Below are positions 32,503 through 41,125 of a stretch of DNA of 64,000 nucleotides, piece after piece. How positions within the stretch are numbered: position 1 is the first letter of the stretch; every line of letters starts with the position of its first letter. The notes beneath the pieces are model-generated. The model saw only the letters and a list, made by a program, of their open reading frames with translations. It did no database searches and was not told where the DNA came from. The translations under genes and the position numbers were made by a program. This stretch comes from HIMB114 sp052048155 (GTDB lineage: Bacteria; Pseudomonadota; Alphaproteobacteria; Pelagibacterales; Pelagibacteraceae), in the NCBI RefSeq assembly GCF_052048155.1, contig NZ_JBNAIK010000002.1:62001-126000 (forward strand), written 5' to 3'.

Positions 32503-34878
32503 TTATGCCGCTTTTTTTTGAGCTGATTTTTTATCTTTTAATGCTCTCCAAACTTTTTCAGCAGTTGCAGGCATTGTAACTTCTGTTCCAATTGCATCTA
32601 CTACTGCGTTCATTACAGCTGGAGGAGAAGCGATTGCACCTGCCTCCCCACAACCTTTAACACCTAATGGGTTTGAAGTTGCTGGCGTGCATGTGTAATC
32701 AATTCTAAACTCTGGGAAATTATCAGCTCTTGGCATACAATAATCCATGTATGATGCTGTCACTAGCTGACCTGTCTCATCATAATATGCATTTTCATAT
32801 AATGCTTGTCCAATTCCTTGAGCTAAACCACCATGAATTTGGCCTTCAACAATCATAGGATTGATTAAGTTTCCAAAGTCATCAACACAGGTATAAGTAT
32901 CAACCTTTGTTTCTCCAGTTGTTGGATCAATTTCTACTTCACAAATATGTGAACCTGCTGGGAAAGAGAAGTTTACTGGATCGTAAAATGCTGTCTCTTT
33001 TAAGCCTGGCTCCATACCTTCCGGTAAAGGTGATTTTATTTCACCATATGTTCCTGGTAAATAACAAGCAAAAGCAATTTCACCCATTGTTTTTTTCTTA
33101 TTAGTATTAGGTACAATGAATTCTCCATCTTTAAATTCAATGTCTTCAGGTTTAGCTTCTAGCATATTTGCAGCTACTGCTTTTCCTTTTTCTACAATTT
33201 TATCACAAGCTTTTGAGATTGCAGAACCACCTACAGCAAGTGATCTTGAACCATAAGTACCCATACCAAATGGACCTTTATCCGTATCTCCATGTACGAT
33301 TTCAATATTCTCAACTGGCACACCCAACTTGTCGGAAACTATTTGGGCAAAAGTTGTATCATGACCTTGGCCATGACTATGTGTTCCTGTAAATACTGAA
33401 ATATTTCCAGTTGGATTAAATCTAATTTCGGCAGACTCCCATAAACCAACACCAGCACCTAATGACATGACTGCTGCTGATGGAGCAATACCACAAGCTT
33501 CGATATAAGTTGAAAAACCAATACCTCTTAGCTTACCTTTTGCTGCAGATTCTGCTTTCCTTTTTTCAAACCCAGCATAATCAGCTAGATTTAATGCTTT
33601 ATCGAAGTGTGCATCATAATCTCCTGAGTCAATGTTATGAACTAAACATTGTTGATGAGGAAACTGTTTAATAAAGTTTTTCTTTCTAAACTCCGCTCTA
33701 TCCATACCCATTTCTTTAGCGGCTTTATCCATTATTCTTTCAATTAAATAAGTAGCTTCTGGTCTTCCTGCACCTCTATAAGCATCAACTGGAGCAGTAT
33801 TTGTGTAAACTGCTTTTACGTTACAGTAAGCAGCGGGTATATTGTAAAGTCCTAATACTAATGGACCATATAAATATGTCGGTGTTACAGTTGCAAATAA
33901 AGATGCATAACCACCTAAGTTTGCAATTGTATCAACTTTTAAACCAGTAACAGTTCCATCACTTTTAACTGCAACAGCTGCTTTTGTGATATGATCTCTT
34001 CCGTGACAGTCAGAAAGGAATGACTCTGTTCTTTCACAAACCCATTTTACTGGACGTTGTAGTCTCTTTGCTGCCCAAGCAATAACTACATCTTCAGAAT
34101 AAGGATAAATTTTTGATCCAAAACCTCCACCAACATCTGGAGCAACAATTCTAAATTTATGCTCTGGATGAAGTGCGTTAAATGCTGACATCACTAATCT
34201 CGACAAGTGAGGGTTTTGACTTGTAGTGTACAAAGTTAATTCATCTGAAGATGAATTGTAGTCACCAATAGATGCTCTAGGTTCCATAGCATTTGGAACT
34301 AATCTATTGTTTACGATATTCATCTCAACAACTTTATCTGCACTTGAAAACGCTTCGTCGACCTTTGCTTTATCGCCAAGCTCCCAATCAAAACACAAAT
34401 TTTTATCAATACCATCGTGTATCGCTTCAGCGTTCATGGCATCGCCTGTATTTGCAACTGCCTTTAAAACTTTGTAATCAACATTTACTAAATCAGCAGC
34501 ATCTTTTGCTTCTTGTAAACTTTCAGCAATTACTAATGCAACGTGATCACCTACATAATTAACTGTATCCGTAGCCAATGCAGGATGAGCAGGGCATTTC
34601 ATGTCTGTTCCGTCTTTACTTACAATTTTCCAACCTGCAATTAATCCTCCGATTTTGTCATCTGCTAAATCTTTACCTGTTAAAACATCGATAACTCCAG
34701 ATGCTTTTTTTGCTTTAGCTGTATCAATTCCTTTAATTTTTGCTCTTGCGTGAGGAGAACGAATGAAAACTGCATATGATTGGTTATGTAATGTTATATC
34801 CGCAGTGTATCTTCCTTTTCCTGTTAAAAACTTTTTGTCTTCTTTTCTTTCAACTTTTGAACCAATCATACTTGCCAT
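32503..34878 (-). CDS. coxL: CODH/xanthine dehydrogenase-family molybdopterin subunit, form II
   Basis: A 791-residue molybdenum hydroxylase large subunit. Its active-site loop reads AYRGAGR (residues about 366-372), the form II signature; form I true CO dehydrogenases have AYxCSFR. Other blocks include DVGGGFGSK and VKGCGEAGAIASPPA with the catalytic Glu. Form II enzymes act poorly or not at all on CO; the real substrate may be another small molecule. It is translated with a ribosome site (AGGAG) and sits between coxS and coxM. Confidence 0.93.
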   Translation of the reverse strand: MASMIGSKVERKEDKKFLTGKGRYTADITLHNQSYAVFIRSPHARAKIKGIDTAKAKKASGVIDVLTGKDLADDKIGGLIAGWKIVSKDGTDMKCPAHPALATDTVNYVGDHVALVIAESLQEAKDAADLVNVDYKVLKAVANTGDAMNAEAIHDGIDKNLCFDWELGDKAKVDEAFSSADKVVEMNIVNNRLVPNAMEPRASIGDYNSSSDELTLYTTSQNPHLSRLVMSAFNALHPEHKFRIVAPDVGGGFGSKIYPYSEDVVIAWAAKRLQRPVKWVCERTESFLSDCHGRDHITKAAVAVKSDGTVTGLKVDTIANLGGYASLFATVTPTYLYGPLVLGLYNIPAAYCNVKAVYTNTAPVDAYRGAGRPEATYLIERIMDKAAKEMGMDRAEFRKKNFIKQFPHQQCLVHNIDSGDYDAHFDKALNLADYAGFEKRKAESAAKGKLRGIGFSTYIEACGIAPSAAVMSLGAGVGLWESAEIRFNPTGNISVFTGTHSHGQGHDTTFAQIVSDKLGVPVENIEIVHGDTDKGPFGMGTYGSRSLAVGGSAISKACDKIVEKGKAVAANMLEAKPEDIEFKDGEFIVPNTNKKKTMGEIAFACYLPGTYGEIKSPLPEGMEPGLKETAFYDPVNFSFPAGSHICEVEIDPTTGETKVDTYTCVDDFGNLINPMIVEGQIHGGLAQGIGQALYENAYYDETGQLVTASYMDYCMPRADNFPEFRIDYTCTPATSNPLGVKGCGEAGAIASPPAVMNAVVDAIGTEVTMPATAEKVWRALKDKKSAQKKAA

Positions 34879-34895
34879 TTTTATTTCTCCTTTTG

Positions 34896-35357
34896 TTAAA
34901 CTTTTCCAATTGCACCTTTAACTGATGCAACAATATTTTGATAACCTGTACATCTACAAATATTACCTTCTAAACCTTTTCTAATTTCTTCTTCAGTTGG
35001 GTTTTTGTGTGATTTTAATAAATCAATAGAACTCATAACCATTCCTGGAGTACAATATCCACACTGTAAACCATGATGCTTTTTAAAAGACTCTTGAACA
35101 GGGTGTAATTTTCCATCCTTTTCCAATCCTTCTATAGTTGTCACCTCTGAACCATTAGCGTCAGCAGCAAACATTGCACAACTTTTTACTGATTTGCCAT
35201 TAACATGAACTACGCAAGATCCACATTGGCTTGTATCGCATCCAACATGTGTTCCTGTTAAATTTAAATTTTCTCTAATAAAAGAAACTAATAAAGTATT
35301 ATCATCAACTTCTTTTTCTATTTTTTTTCCATTAACCTTAAGTGATAATTTCATCAT
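34896..35357 (-). CDS. coxS: CODH-family small [2Fe-2S] subunit
   Basis: A 153-residue iron-sulfur subunit with a plant-type cluster (CDTSQCGSCVVHVNG...C) near residues 40-62 and the second, helical cluster (CGYCTPGM and CRCTGYQNI) near 100-140. It relays electrons from CoxL to CoxM. It is 17 bp upstream of coxL. An 82-bp gap separates it from the coxG gene upstream. Confidence 0.95.
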   Translation of the reverse strand: MMKLSLKVNGKKIEKEVDDNTLLVSFIRENLNLTGTHVGCDTSQCGSCVVHVNGKSVKSCAMFAADANGSEVTTIEGLEKDGKLHPVQESFKKHHGLQCGYCTPGMVMSSIDLLKSHKNPTEEEIRKGLEGNICRCTGYQNIVASVKGAIGKV

Positions 35358-35439
35358 TATTAAACTTGTCTCCCTAGAAACATCTTCGCATACTGAGATG
35401 AAAAAACAAGTGCGTCAGAAAATTTCAATTAAAAGTTGT

Positions 35440-35997
35440 TTAAAAAAATGCTAATAAAATCAGGCCCACAGAAACTAATGTTGCAAACGCATAAATTAAT
35501 TTTTTGTTAAATACTTTTTTTTCAACAGAAGTTTTTGTTGTAGATTGCGAAGTTTGACTTTGAGGGGATATTGTTTCGGAAAATTTGCCAAAAAAAATAT
35601 CAGCCATTTTTTTTGCCGTCATATCAATCAATCTACTACCTACTTGTGCAATCTTTCCTCCAACATTTGCCTCAACATCATAAGTCAAAACAGTATGACC
35701 CGCATCTTCGGTCAAAGTTACTTTAGCTTCTCCAGATGCAAAACCTACTGGTGAATTACCTTGTCCTACAAGCTTATAACTATGTGGAGGATTGAGATCT
35801 TGAAGTTCAACATCACCGGTAAAACTTGCATTAAATGGCCCAATTTTGTTTGTGGCAGTTGCTGTAAAACTAGTGTCAGAATTTTTTTTAAACTCTTCGC
35901 ACCCGGGAATGCACTTTTCTAATATCTCTGGATTATTTAGCGCTTCCCAAACTGACTGTTTATCGGTTGGAATTTTATAAGAACCTGTTAGTTTCAT
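35440..35997 (-). CDS. coxG: CoxG-like SRPBCC protein with C-terminal anchor
   Basis: A 185-residue protein: a CoxG domain (residues 1 to about 145; MKLTGSYKIPTDKQSVWEALN, CIPGCEEF, FGKFSE) and a C-terminal hydrophobic helix (about 166-184). CoxG is thought to anchor CO dehydrogenase to the inner membrane and bind quinone. It is the first gene of the cox set. The gap of 22 bp to the divergent DUF1244 gene must hold both promoters or overlap them with coding DNA. Confidence 0.9.
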   Translation of the reverse strand: MKLTGSYKIPTDKQSVWEALNNPEILEKCIPGCEEFKKNSDTSFTATATNKIGPFNASFTGDVELQDLNPPHSYKLVGQGNSPVGFASGEAKVTLTEDAGHTVLTYDVEANVGGKIAQVGSRLIDMTAKKMADIFFGKFSETISPQSQTSQSTTKTSVEKKVFNKKLIYAFATLVSVGLILLAFF

Positions 35998-36019
35998 TAA
36001 ACTTCTTATAATTATTTTT

Positions 36020-36265
36020 ATGGACGAAGCTACAAAAAAAGAAATTCAATCACAGGCATTTGAAAGACTTATTAATCATTTAAGAAAGAGAAAAGATGTT
36101 CAAAACATTGATCTTATGAATTTGGCTGGTTTTTGCAGAAACTGTTTATCAAAATGGTTCAGGGAAGAGGCTGAAAAAAAAGGTGTTGAGATCTCTGATC
36201 CAGATTCTAGAGAAATGATTTACGGAATGCCATACTCTGAATGGAAAGATAAATTTCAAAAGTGA
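36020..36265 (+). CDS. DUF1244 family protein
   Basis: An 81-residue protein: FERLINHLRKRKDVQNIDLMNL, AGFCRNCLSKW and the C-terminal YGMPYSEWK are the conserved DUF1244 blocks. It is a small helical protein of unknown function, widespread in alphaproteobacteria. Two cysteines (CRNC) might bind metal. It is followed by a small membrane gene overlapping by 4 bp. Confidence 0.9.
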   Translation: MDEATKKEIQSQAFERLINHLRKRKDVQNIDLMNLAGFCRNCLSKWFREEAEKKGVEISDPDSREMIYGMPYSEWKDKFQK

Positions 36266-36453
36266 ATATAAGCTTAACTGATATTTTACTTTTTTTTATT
36301 TTAGTAACGTTACTTAGTTATTATTTTATACCATGGAAAAATTTCGAAAAAGCTGGAACTGCGATTTTGTTAAGATTTTGGTGTATCATATTAGTAATTA
36401 CAAGCTTTGTCTTGATATTAATTAATTTTCTTTTTAGTAAATTTGTAATTTAA
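36262..36453 (+). CDS. 63-residue membrane protein, hypothetical
   Basis: Starts with GTG overlapping the DUF1244 stop (GTGA). Two hydrophobic helices (about residues 5-23 and 37-58) are joined by a short loop (PWKNFEKAG). I do not recognise the family. Its stop abuts the rlmN start exactly, so DUF1244, this gene and rlmN form one transcript. Confidence 0.6.
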   Translation: MNISLTDILLFFILVTLLSYYFIPWKNFEKAGTAILLRFWCIILVITSFVLILINFLFSKFVI

Positions 36454-37527
36454 ATGATCGAATTTGCTGATCTTAATTATAGAGAAGTAAAAAGTATTTT
36501 TTCCAATAATTTTAATTTAGATAAAAAAAAATCTTCAATGAGAGCCAATCAAGTTTGGAAGTTTTATTACCAAAAAGGATATTCTGATCCTAATCTCTTT
36601 TCAAACTTAACTCAGAGTTTACGTGATGAATTATTAAAAATAGTAAATTTTTCCAGACCTAAAATTAAAAATAAACAAGTATCAAAAGATGGAACTATTA
36701 AATGGTTATTAGAGTTAAATGATAAAAATTTAGTTGAAACAGTTTATATACCATCTGAAACTCATGCTACACTTTGCATTTCTTCGCAAGTTGGATGTAC
36801 TTTAAATTGTAAATTCTGTCATACCGGTATTCAACCACTTGTAAAAAACTTATCATCAAATGAAATTATTAGTCAGATCTTGATTGCAAAAGATGAATTG
36901 AATGATTGGAAAGAGCAAAAAAAAATTAACAATATTGTTTATATGGGCATGGGTGAACCATTTTATAATTTTGAAAATATAAAAAAGTCAGTTGAAATTT
37001 TAAAAGATGAAAATGGTCTTAACTTTTCTAATAAAAAAATAACTGTATCAACTTCTGGAATATCTCCGAATATAAAAAAAGCAGCTGACGAGCTAGGTAC
37101 TTATTTAGCTTTATCTTTGCATGCATCAAATGATGAAATTAGGAATACAATTATGCCGATTAATAAAAAATATAATATTCAAGATATTATTAATAATTGT
37201 AATAAATATGCAAAAAAAAATGGAGAAAAAATATTTATCGAATACGTTCTACTTAAAGACGTCAATGATAGTGAACAATGTGCAAAAGAGTTGTCAAAAA
37301 TTATGTCACAATTTCCATGTAAATTAAATTTAATTCAATTTAATCCATGGCCAGGGGTTAAATATAAAACCGCGACAAAAGAACAAACTTCTAAATTCAT
37401 AGAAATAATAAAGAAGAATGGTCACATTGTTACTCTTAGAAAATCAAGAGGTGACGATATTTTAGGAGCTTGCGGCCAACTAAAGACCGCAAGCGAGCGT
37501 GAGAAGAGGTCAACACTTTCTAAGTGA
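36454..37527 (+). CDS. rlmN: 23S rRNA (adenine2503-C2)-methyltransferase
   Basis: A 357-residue radical-SAM enzyme: radical cluster CTLNCKFCHTG, GMGEPFYNF, NEYVLL-like IEYVLLKDVND and the catalytic C-terminal cysteine in DDILGACGQL. It methylates A2503 of 23S rRNA and A37 of some tRNAs. The last 18 bp overlap the 3' end of znuA on the other strand. Confidence 0.95.
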   Translation: MIEFADLNYREVKSIFSNNFNLDKKKSSMRANQVWKFYYQKGYSDPNLFSNLTQSLRDELLKIVNFSRPKIKNKQVSKDGTIKWLLELNDKNLVETVYIPSETHATLCISSQVGCTLNCKFCHTGIQPLVKNLSSNEIISQILIAKDELNDWKEQKKINNIVYMGMGEPFYNFENIKKSVEILKDENGLNFSNKKITVSTSGISPNIKKAADELGTYLALSLHASNDEIRNTIMPINKKYNIQDIINNCNKYAKKNGEKIFIEYVLLKDVNDSEQCAKELSKIMSQFPCKLNLIQFNPWPGVKYKTATKEQTSKFIEIIKKNGHIVTLRKSRGDDILGACGQLKTASEREKRSTLSK

Positions 37528-38535
37528 ATTAGATAAATTATTTAATAATTGAAAGTAAAGATCTTTATTATTTTTAAGATCTGCACCAAGAGGGTCTAAT
37601 ACACCAGTTTTAATATTTGTATCTTTTGCAATTGCCTTAATTATTTTTGGATTAAATTGAGGCTCTGAAAATATACATTTTGCATTTTCTCTTTTAATAA
37701 CTTTTCTTATATCCTTTAATTGCTCTGCACCTGGGAGTACATCTGTATTTACAGTCAAAGCACCAAGTGTTTTAAGACCAAAACGTCTTTCGAAATATTG
37801 ATACGCATCATGAAAAACTACATATTTCGCATTTTTATTAATAACCCTATTAATTTCAGAAACTAAACCATCTATTTTTGCATTAGCTTTTTTTAAATTT
37901 GAGTCATAATTTGCTGAATTTTTCTTATCCATTATTTTCATATTCTTAGCCATAGCATTTAAGATCACTTTTGCATTCAAAGGATCTAGCCAAATGTGGG
38001 GATCATGTTCGCCATGGGCATGTCCATGATCATCGTGTTTTTTGTGTCCATGATCATCGTGTTTTTTGTGTCCATGATCATCGTGTTTTTTGTGTCCATG
38101 ATCATCGTGTTTTTTGTGTCCATGATCATCGTGTTTTTTGTGTCCATGATCATCGTGATGATCTTTATATATATTTTTTTCTCTAAATTTTATTTTTTTT
38201 ATCTGACTGATTTCCATCAATTCAATTTTTTTCGCTTTTTTAGCGACTGTACGAAGTGGTTTCTCCAAGAATGCTTCGATGTCTTCACCTACCCAAAATA
38301 CTAAGTCAGCATTTTGTAGCATTTTTGCATGTGAAGGTTTTAGGGTAAAATTATGTGGAGAGTTGCTACCATCAACTATAAGTTTCGGAGCACCAATACC
38401 GTCCATTAACATGCTTGCCAAAGAGTATATAGGTTTTATAGAGGTTACCACTTGTAATTCAGCTTTAGCATGTGAAAAGCCTAAAAATAGTATCAAAAAA
38501 ACTGAAAAAAAGAATTTGTTTATTTGATTTTTCAT
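37510..38535 (-). CDS. znuA: Zinc ABC transporter substrate-binding protein
   Basis: A 341-residue periplasmic ZnuA: signal peptide (MKNQINKFFFSVFLILFLGF...HAKA), zinc-site histidines in SPHNFTLKPS, HDPHIWLDP and VVFHDAYQYF, and a His/Asp-rich loop of six HKKHDDHG-like repeats between them. The loop is thought to capture zinc for transfer to the site. I use the ATG at 38535, giving a clean signal peptide, not the one at 38544. It is divergent from znuC across two Zur boxes. Confidence 0.95.
   Translation of the reverse strand: MKNQINKFFFSVFLILFLGFSHAKAELQVVTSIKPIYSLASMLMDGIGAPKLIVDGSNSPHNFTLKPSHAKMLQNADLVFWVGEDIEAFLEKPLRTVAKKAKKIELMEISQIKKIKFREKNIYKDHHDDHGHKKHDDHGHKKHDDHGHKKHDDHGHKKHDDHGHKKHDDHGHAHGEHDPHIWLDPLNAKVILNAMAKNMKIMDKKNSANYDSNLKKANAKIDGLVSEINRVINKNAKYVVFHDAYQYFERRFGLKTLGALTVNTDVLPGAEQLKDIRKVIKRENAKCIFSEPQFNPKIIKAIAKDTNIKTGVLDPLGADLKNNKDLYFQLLNNLSNSLRKC
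38021..38157 (-). repeat. 24-bp perfect tandem repeat in znuA
   Basis: A unit beginning TGTCCATGATCATCGTG on the plus strand recurs at 38021, 38045, 38069, 38093, 38117 and 38141; the last copy is partial. Copies are identical at the DNA level, not only in protein. Each encodes eight residues of the HKKHDDHG zinc-binding loop. Such identity suggests recent slippage or homogenisation and probably variable copy number. Confidence 0.95.
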
Positions 38536-38553
38536 GGTTAACATCGCAAATTA

Positions 38554-38583
38554 TTGTTATAATATAACTTGTTATAATATAAC
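38554..38583. promoter_or_regulatory. Two tandem Zur boxes between znuA and znuC
   Basis: TTGTTATAATATAAC occurs twice in direct repeat (38554-38568, 38569-38583), each holding the palindrome GTTATAATATAAC, which matches the alphaproteobacterial Zur operator. Each box contains a TATAAT-like -10, so bound Zur would block promoters in both directions. The boxes lie 19 bp from the znuA ATG and 22 bp from the znuC ATG. Confidence 0.88.
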
Positions 38584-38605
38584 ACTTTATGAAGTCAACA
38601 GCTAT

Positions 38606-39358
38606 ATGAAAAAAAATAATAAAAAAACTTTAGTCAAATTAGAAAATGCAAGTGTTGAAAAAAATAAAAAAATACTTGTGAAAAACATTTCATTTGAGGT
38701 GAAACAAGGAGAAATTGTAACTCTTATCGGGCCAAACGGATCGGGTAAAACAACAACTGCAAAAATGGCTTTGGGTATAAATGAAAACTTTGAAGGTAAT
38801 GTTCAAAGATATACCAGTCAAATTGGTTATGTTCCTCAAAAGGTAGTGATTGACTGGACATTGCCAATAAGGGTTAATGATTTTATGCAATTAACTTCAA
38901 AGATCAATCCGGAGGAAATCAATGAAGCATTAGACTTTACCGGTGTAGATCATTTAAAAAATAAGAATTTAAATGAATTATCAGGTGGTGAATTCCAAAG
39001 AATACTGATTGCGAGAGCAATAGCAAAAAAACCTGAGCTTTTGGTTCTTGATGAACCGGTACAAGGAGTAGATTTTAAAGGTGAAATTTCACTTTATGAG
39101 CTTATTAAATCTATATCTAAAAAAACTAATTGCGGTATTTTACTTATATCCCATGATTTACATGTAGTAATGTCAGCTACTGATTATGTTGTGTGCCTCA
39201 ATGGACATATATGTTGTTCTGGTACCCCAAAGAAAGTAGCAAATAGCGATCAATACAGGGAGTTATTCGGAGATCGAGCTTCTACGATGCTTTCAATTTA
39301 TGAGCATAATCATGATCATAGTCATTCAACTGATGGAACAATAAAAAAAAATAATTAG
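38606..39358 (+). CDS. znuC: Zinc ABC transporter ATP-binding protein
   Basis: A 250-residue ABC ATPase: Walker A LIGPNGSGKTTTA, signature LSGGEFQRILIARA, Walker B LLVLDEPVQGVD and the H-loop ISHDLH; the tail is His-rich (EHNHDHSHS). I start at ATG 38606; a longer frame from 38534 would translate the Zur boxes into an unrelated peptide. It energises ZnuAB zinc import. It is followed by znuB after 2 bp. Confidence 0.95.
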   Translation: MKKNNKKTLVKLENASVEKNKKILVKNISFEVKQGEIVTLIGPNGSGKTTTAKMALGINENFEGNVQRYTSQIGYVPQKVVIDWTLPIRVNDFMQLTSKINPEEINEALDFTGVDHLKNKNLNELSGGEFQRILIARAIAKKPELLVLDEPVQGVDFKGEISLYELIKSISKKTNCGILLISHDLHVVMSATDYVVCLNGHICCSGTPKKVANSDQYRELFGDRASTMLSIYEHNHDHSHSTDGTIKKNN

Positions 39359-39360
39359 TT

Positions 39361-40167
39361 ATGTTAGATGATTTTTTTATAAGAGCGTTAATTGCAGGTC
39401 TTGGCGTTTCATTGATTACAGGTCCAATGGGTTGTTTTACAATCTGGAAAAGACTTTCTTTTTTTGGAGATACCCTAGCCCATTCTGCCTTACTTGGAGT
39501 TACAATGGCATTAACATTTGAATTAAATATTCCACTCGCTGTATTTGTTATCTCATCAATAATTGCTGTAATGCTTTTATCACTTCAAAAAAATACACGT
39601 CTTCCAGGAGATGCTCTTTTAGGTTTATTGGCTCACTCATCATTAGCAACTGGGTTAGTCGTTATCGGTTTTTTATCAAATATAAGATTTGATGTTATGG
39701 GATTACTTTTTGGAGATATCCTTGCAGTAAATAAAATAGATATTTTAATTATTTGGATTGGTGGTGCAATAATACTAATTATTTTAAAATTTATATGGAA
39801 ATCTCTTTTTGCGGCAACTGTTAATTATGATCTTGCTGAAGCTGAAGGTATGAAACCGGATAGAGCAAATATCATTTTTATAATTTTAATGGCTGCCATG
39901 ATTGCTATAGCTATAAAAATGGTAGGTTTATTATTAATCACTGGCATGCTGATCATGCCGGCTGCTATGGCCAGAAATTTATCTGATAGCCCAACTAAAA
40001 TGGTAATTTTATCAATTGTAGGAGGAATAATGTCAGTATCAATTGGTTTATTTGCATCGCTAGAATTTAATTCACCATCAGGTCCATCAATAATAACAGC
40101 TGCATTAATTCTATTTTTGCTGTCTTTGATAAATTTTAAAAAATCAAATAAAGTTAAAAATTATTAA
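39361..40167 (+). CDS. znuB: Zinc ABC transporter permease
   Basis: A 268-residue ABC-3 type permease with about eight hydrophobic helices. Typical features are GPMGCFTIWKRLSFFGDTLAHSALLG and LFGDILAV near the cytoplasmic coupling region, and GLLLITGMLIMPAAMARN. It forms the membrane channel with ZnuC. It lies between znuC and zur in one operon. Confidence 0.95.
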   Translation: MLDDFFIRALIAGLGVSLITGPMGCFTIWKRLSFFGDTLAHSALLGVTMALTFELNIPLAVFVISSIIAVMLLSLQKNTRLPGDALLGLLAHSSLATGLVVIGFLSNIRFDVMGLLFGDILAVNKIDILIIWIGGAIILIILKFIWKSLFAATVNYDLAEAEGMKPDRANIIFIILMAAMIAIAIKMVGLLLITGMLIMPAAMARNLSDSPTKMVILSIVGGIMSVSIGLFASLEFNSPSGPSIITAALILFLLSLINFKKSNKVKNY

Positions 40168-40175
40168 ATATAAAA

Positions 40176-40568
40176 ATGAAATCTCAAAAATTAAGCAAAA
40201 ATGAAAAAGTGGTTTTAGAGGTAGTAAAAAAATCAACCGGACCAATAAAAGCTTATACAATCTTATCTGATGTTAAGAAAAATGGTTTAAAAGCGCCACC
40301 TCAAGTTTATCGAGCTTTAGACAAATTAATTAAAAAGGGTAAAATTCACAGAATTGAAAGTAAAAATGCGTATTTAGATTGTCAAAATTCTAAATGTAAG
40401 ACCTCATCAAAAACAGCTTTTTCCATCTGCCAAAGGTGTGAAAAAGTTACCGAGATACTTAACACAAAACTATCAAAATTTTTATCAAGTTTTAAAGATG
40501 ATGCTGGAGAAGAATACCTAGAATATAATTTAGAATTTTATGGTATTTGTAAAAAGTGCAAATCCTAG
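40176..40568 (+). CDS. zur: Zinc uptake regulator, Fur family
   Basis: A 130-residue Fur-family repressor: a winged helix (APPQVYRALDKLIKKGKIHRIES), CQNSKC, and a structural zinc site formed by two CxxC pairs (SICQRC and ICKKC). Placement in the znuCB operon 8 bp after znuB, plus Zur boxes before znuC, make Zur the specific call. It would thus repress its own synthesis in zinc-replete cells. Confidence 0.92.
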   Translation: MKSQKLSKNEKVVLEVVKKSTGPIKAYTILSDVKKNGLKAPPQVYRALDKLIKKGKIHRIESKNAYLDCQNSKCKTSSKTAFSICQRCEKVTEILNTKLSKFLSSFKDDAGEEYLEYNLEFYGICKKCKS

Positions 40569-40574
40569 TTCGGT

Positions 40575-41102
40575 CTACTCTTCATTGAGTCTTGGGATTA
40601 ATTCAATAAAATTGCATGGGGCAAATCTAGAGTCTAATTGGAATTTTAATATATCTTCCCATGCATCAGTTACTGCACCTGATGAACCTGGTAATGCAAA
40701 AATATAGGTTCCTTTTGCAAGCACTGCCATCGCTCTTGATTGGATCGTCGAAGCACCAATTTTTTTATAACTAATTAATCTAAATAATTCCCCAAATCCT
40801 GGGATATCTTTATCCTTAATTTCTTCTAAAGCCTCAGGCGTAGTATCTCTGCCCGTTAACCCCGTTCCACCAGTAGTTAAAATGACATCTACATTTTTAT
40901 CATTACACCACTCTAAAAGAATTTTTTTTATATCATCTTTGTTATCTTTAACAATTTGCTTATGAGATAACCCGTGACCCTTCTCTTTAATTTTCTTTGC
41001 TAAAACTTGGCCGGATTTATCAGTAGCCTCAGTTCTAGTGTCTGAGATTGTTAAAACAGAAATATTGATTGGCTTAAACTCTTTAGTACTATCAATAGGC
41101 AT
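40575..41102 (-). CDS. moaB: Molybdenum cofactor protein MoaB/Mog
   Basis: A 175-residue MoCF-domain protein: SVLTISDTRTEATDKSGQVLAKKI, TGGTGLTGRDTTPEAL and FALPGSSGAVTDAWEDIL. MoaB/Mog adenylylates molybdopterin before molybdate insertion by MoeA. It is convergent with zur (6 bp gap) and 3 kb from the main moa operon. Confidence 0.93.
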   Translation of the reverse strand: MPIDSTKEFKPINISVLTISDTRTEATDKSGQVLAKKIKEKGHGLSHKQIVKDNKDDIKKILLEWCNDKNVDVILTTGGTGLTGRDTTPEALEEIKDKDIPGFGELFRLISYKKIGASTIQSRAMAVLAKGTYIFALPGSSGAVTDAWEDILKFQLDSRFAPCNFIELIPRLNEE

Positions 41103-41125
41103 GAGATATTTATACTATTAAAAAA

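Noticed and set aside
32503..34878. True (form I) CO dehydrogenase
   Set aside because: The active-site loop is AYRGAGR, the form II signature, not AYxCSFR.
37468..37494. 8-bp GC hairpin GCTTGCGG...CCGCAAGC as a terminator
   Set aside because: It lies inside rlmN over the conserved ACGQL segment and has no T tract; probably coincidental.
37971..38304. Two plus-strand open frames across znuA and a CRISPR-like regular repeat pattern
   Set aside because: The frames arise from the 24-bp tandem repeat coding for the ZnuA His loop on the minus strand; repeats are contiguous with no spacers, so it is not CRISPR.
38534..38605. Longer N-terminus for ZnuC
   Set aside because: It would translate the two Zur boxes; homology begins after the ATG at 38606.
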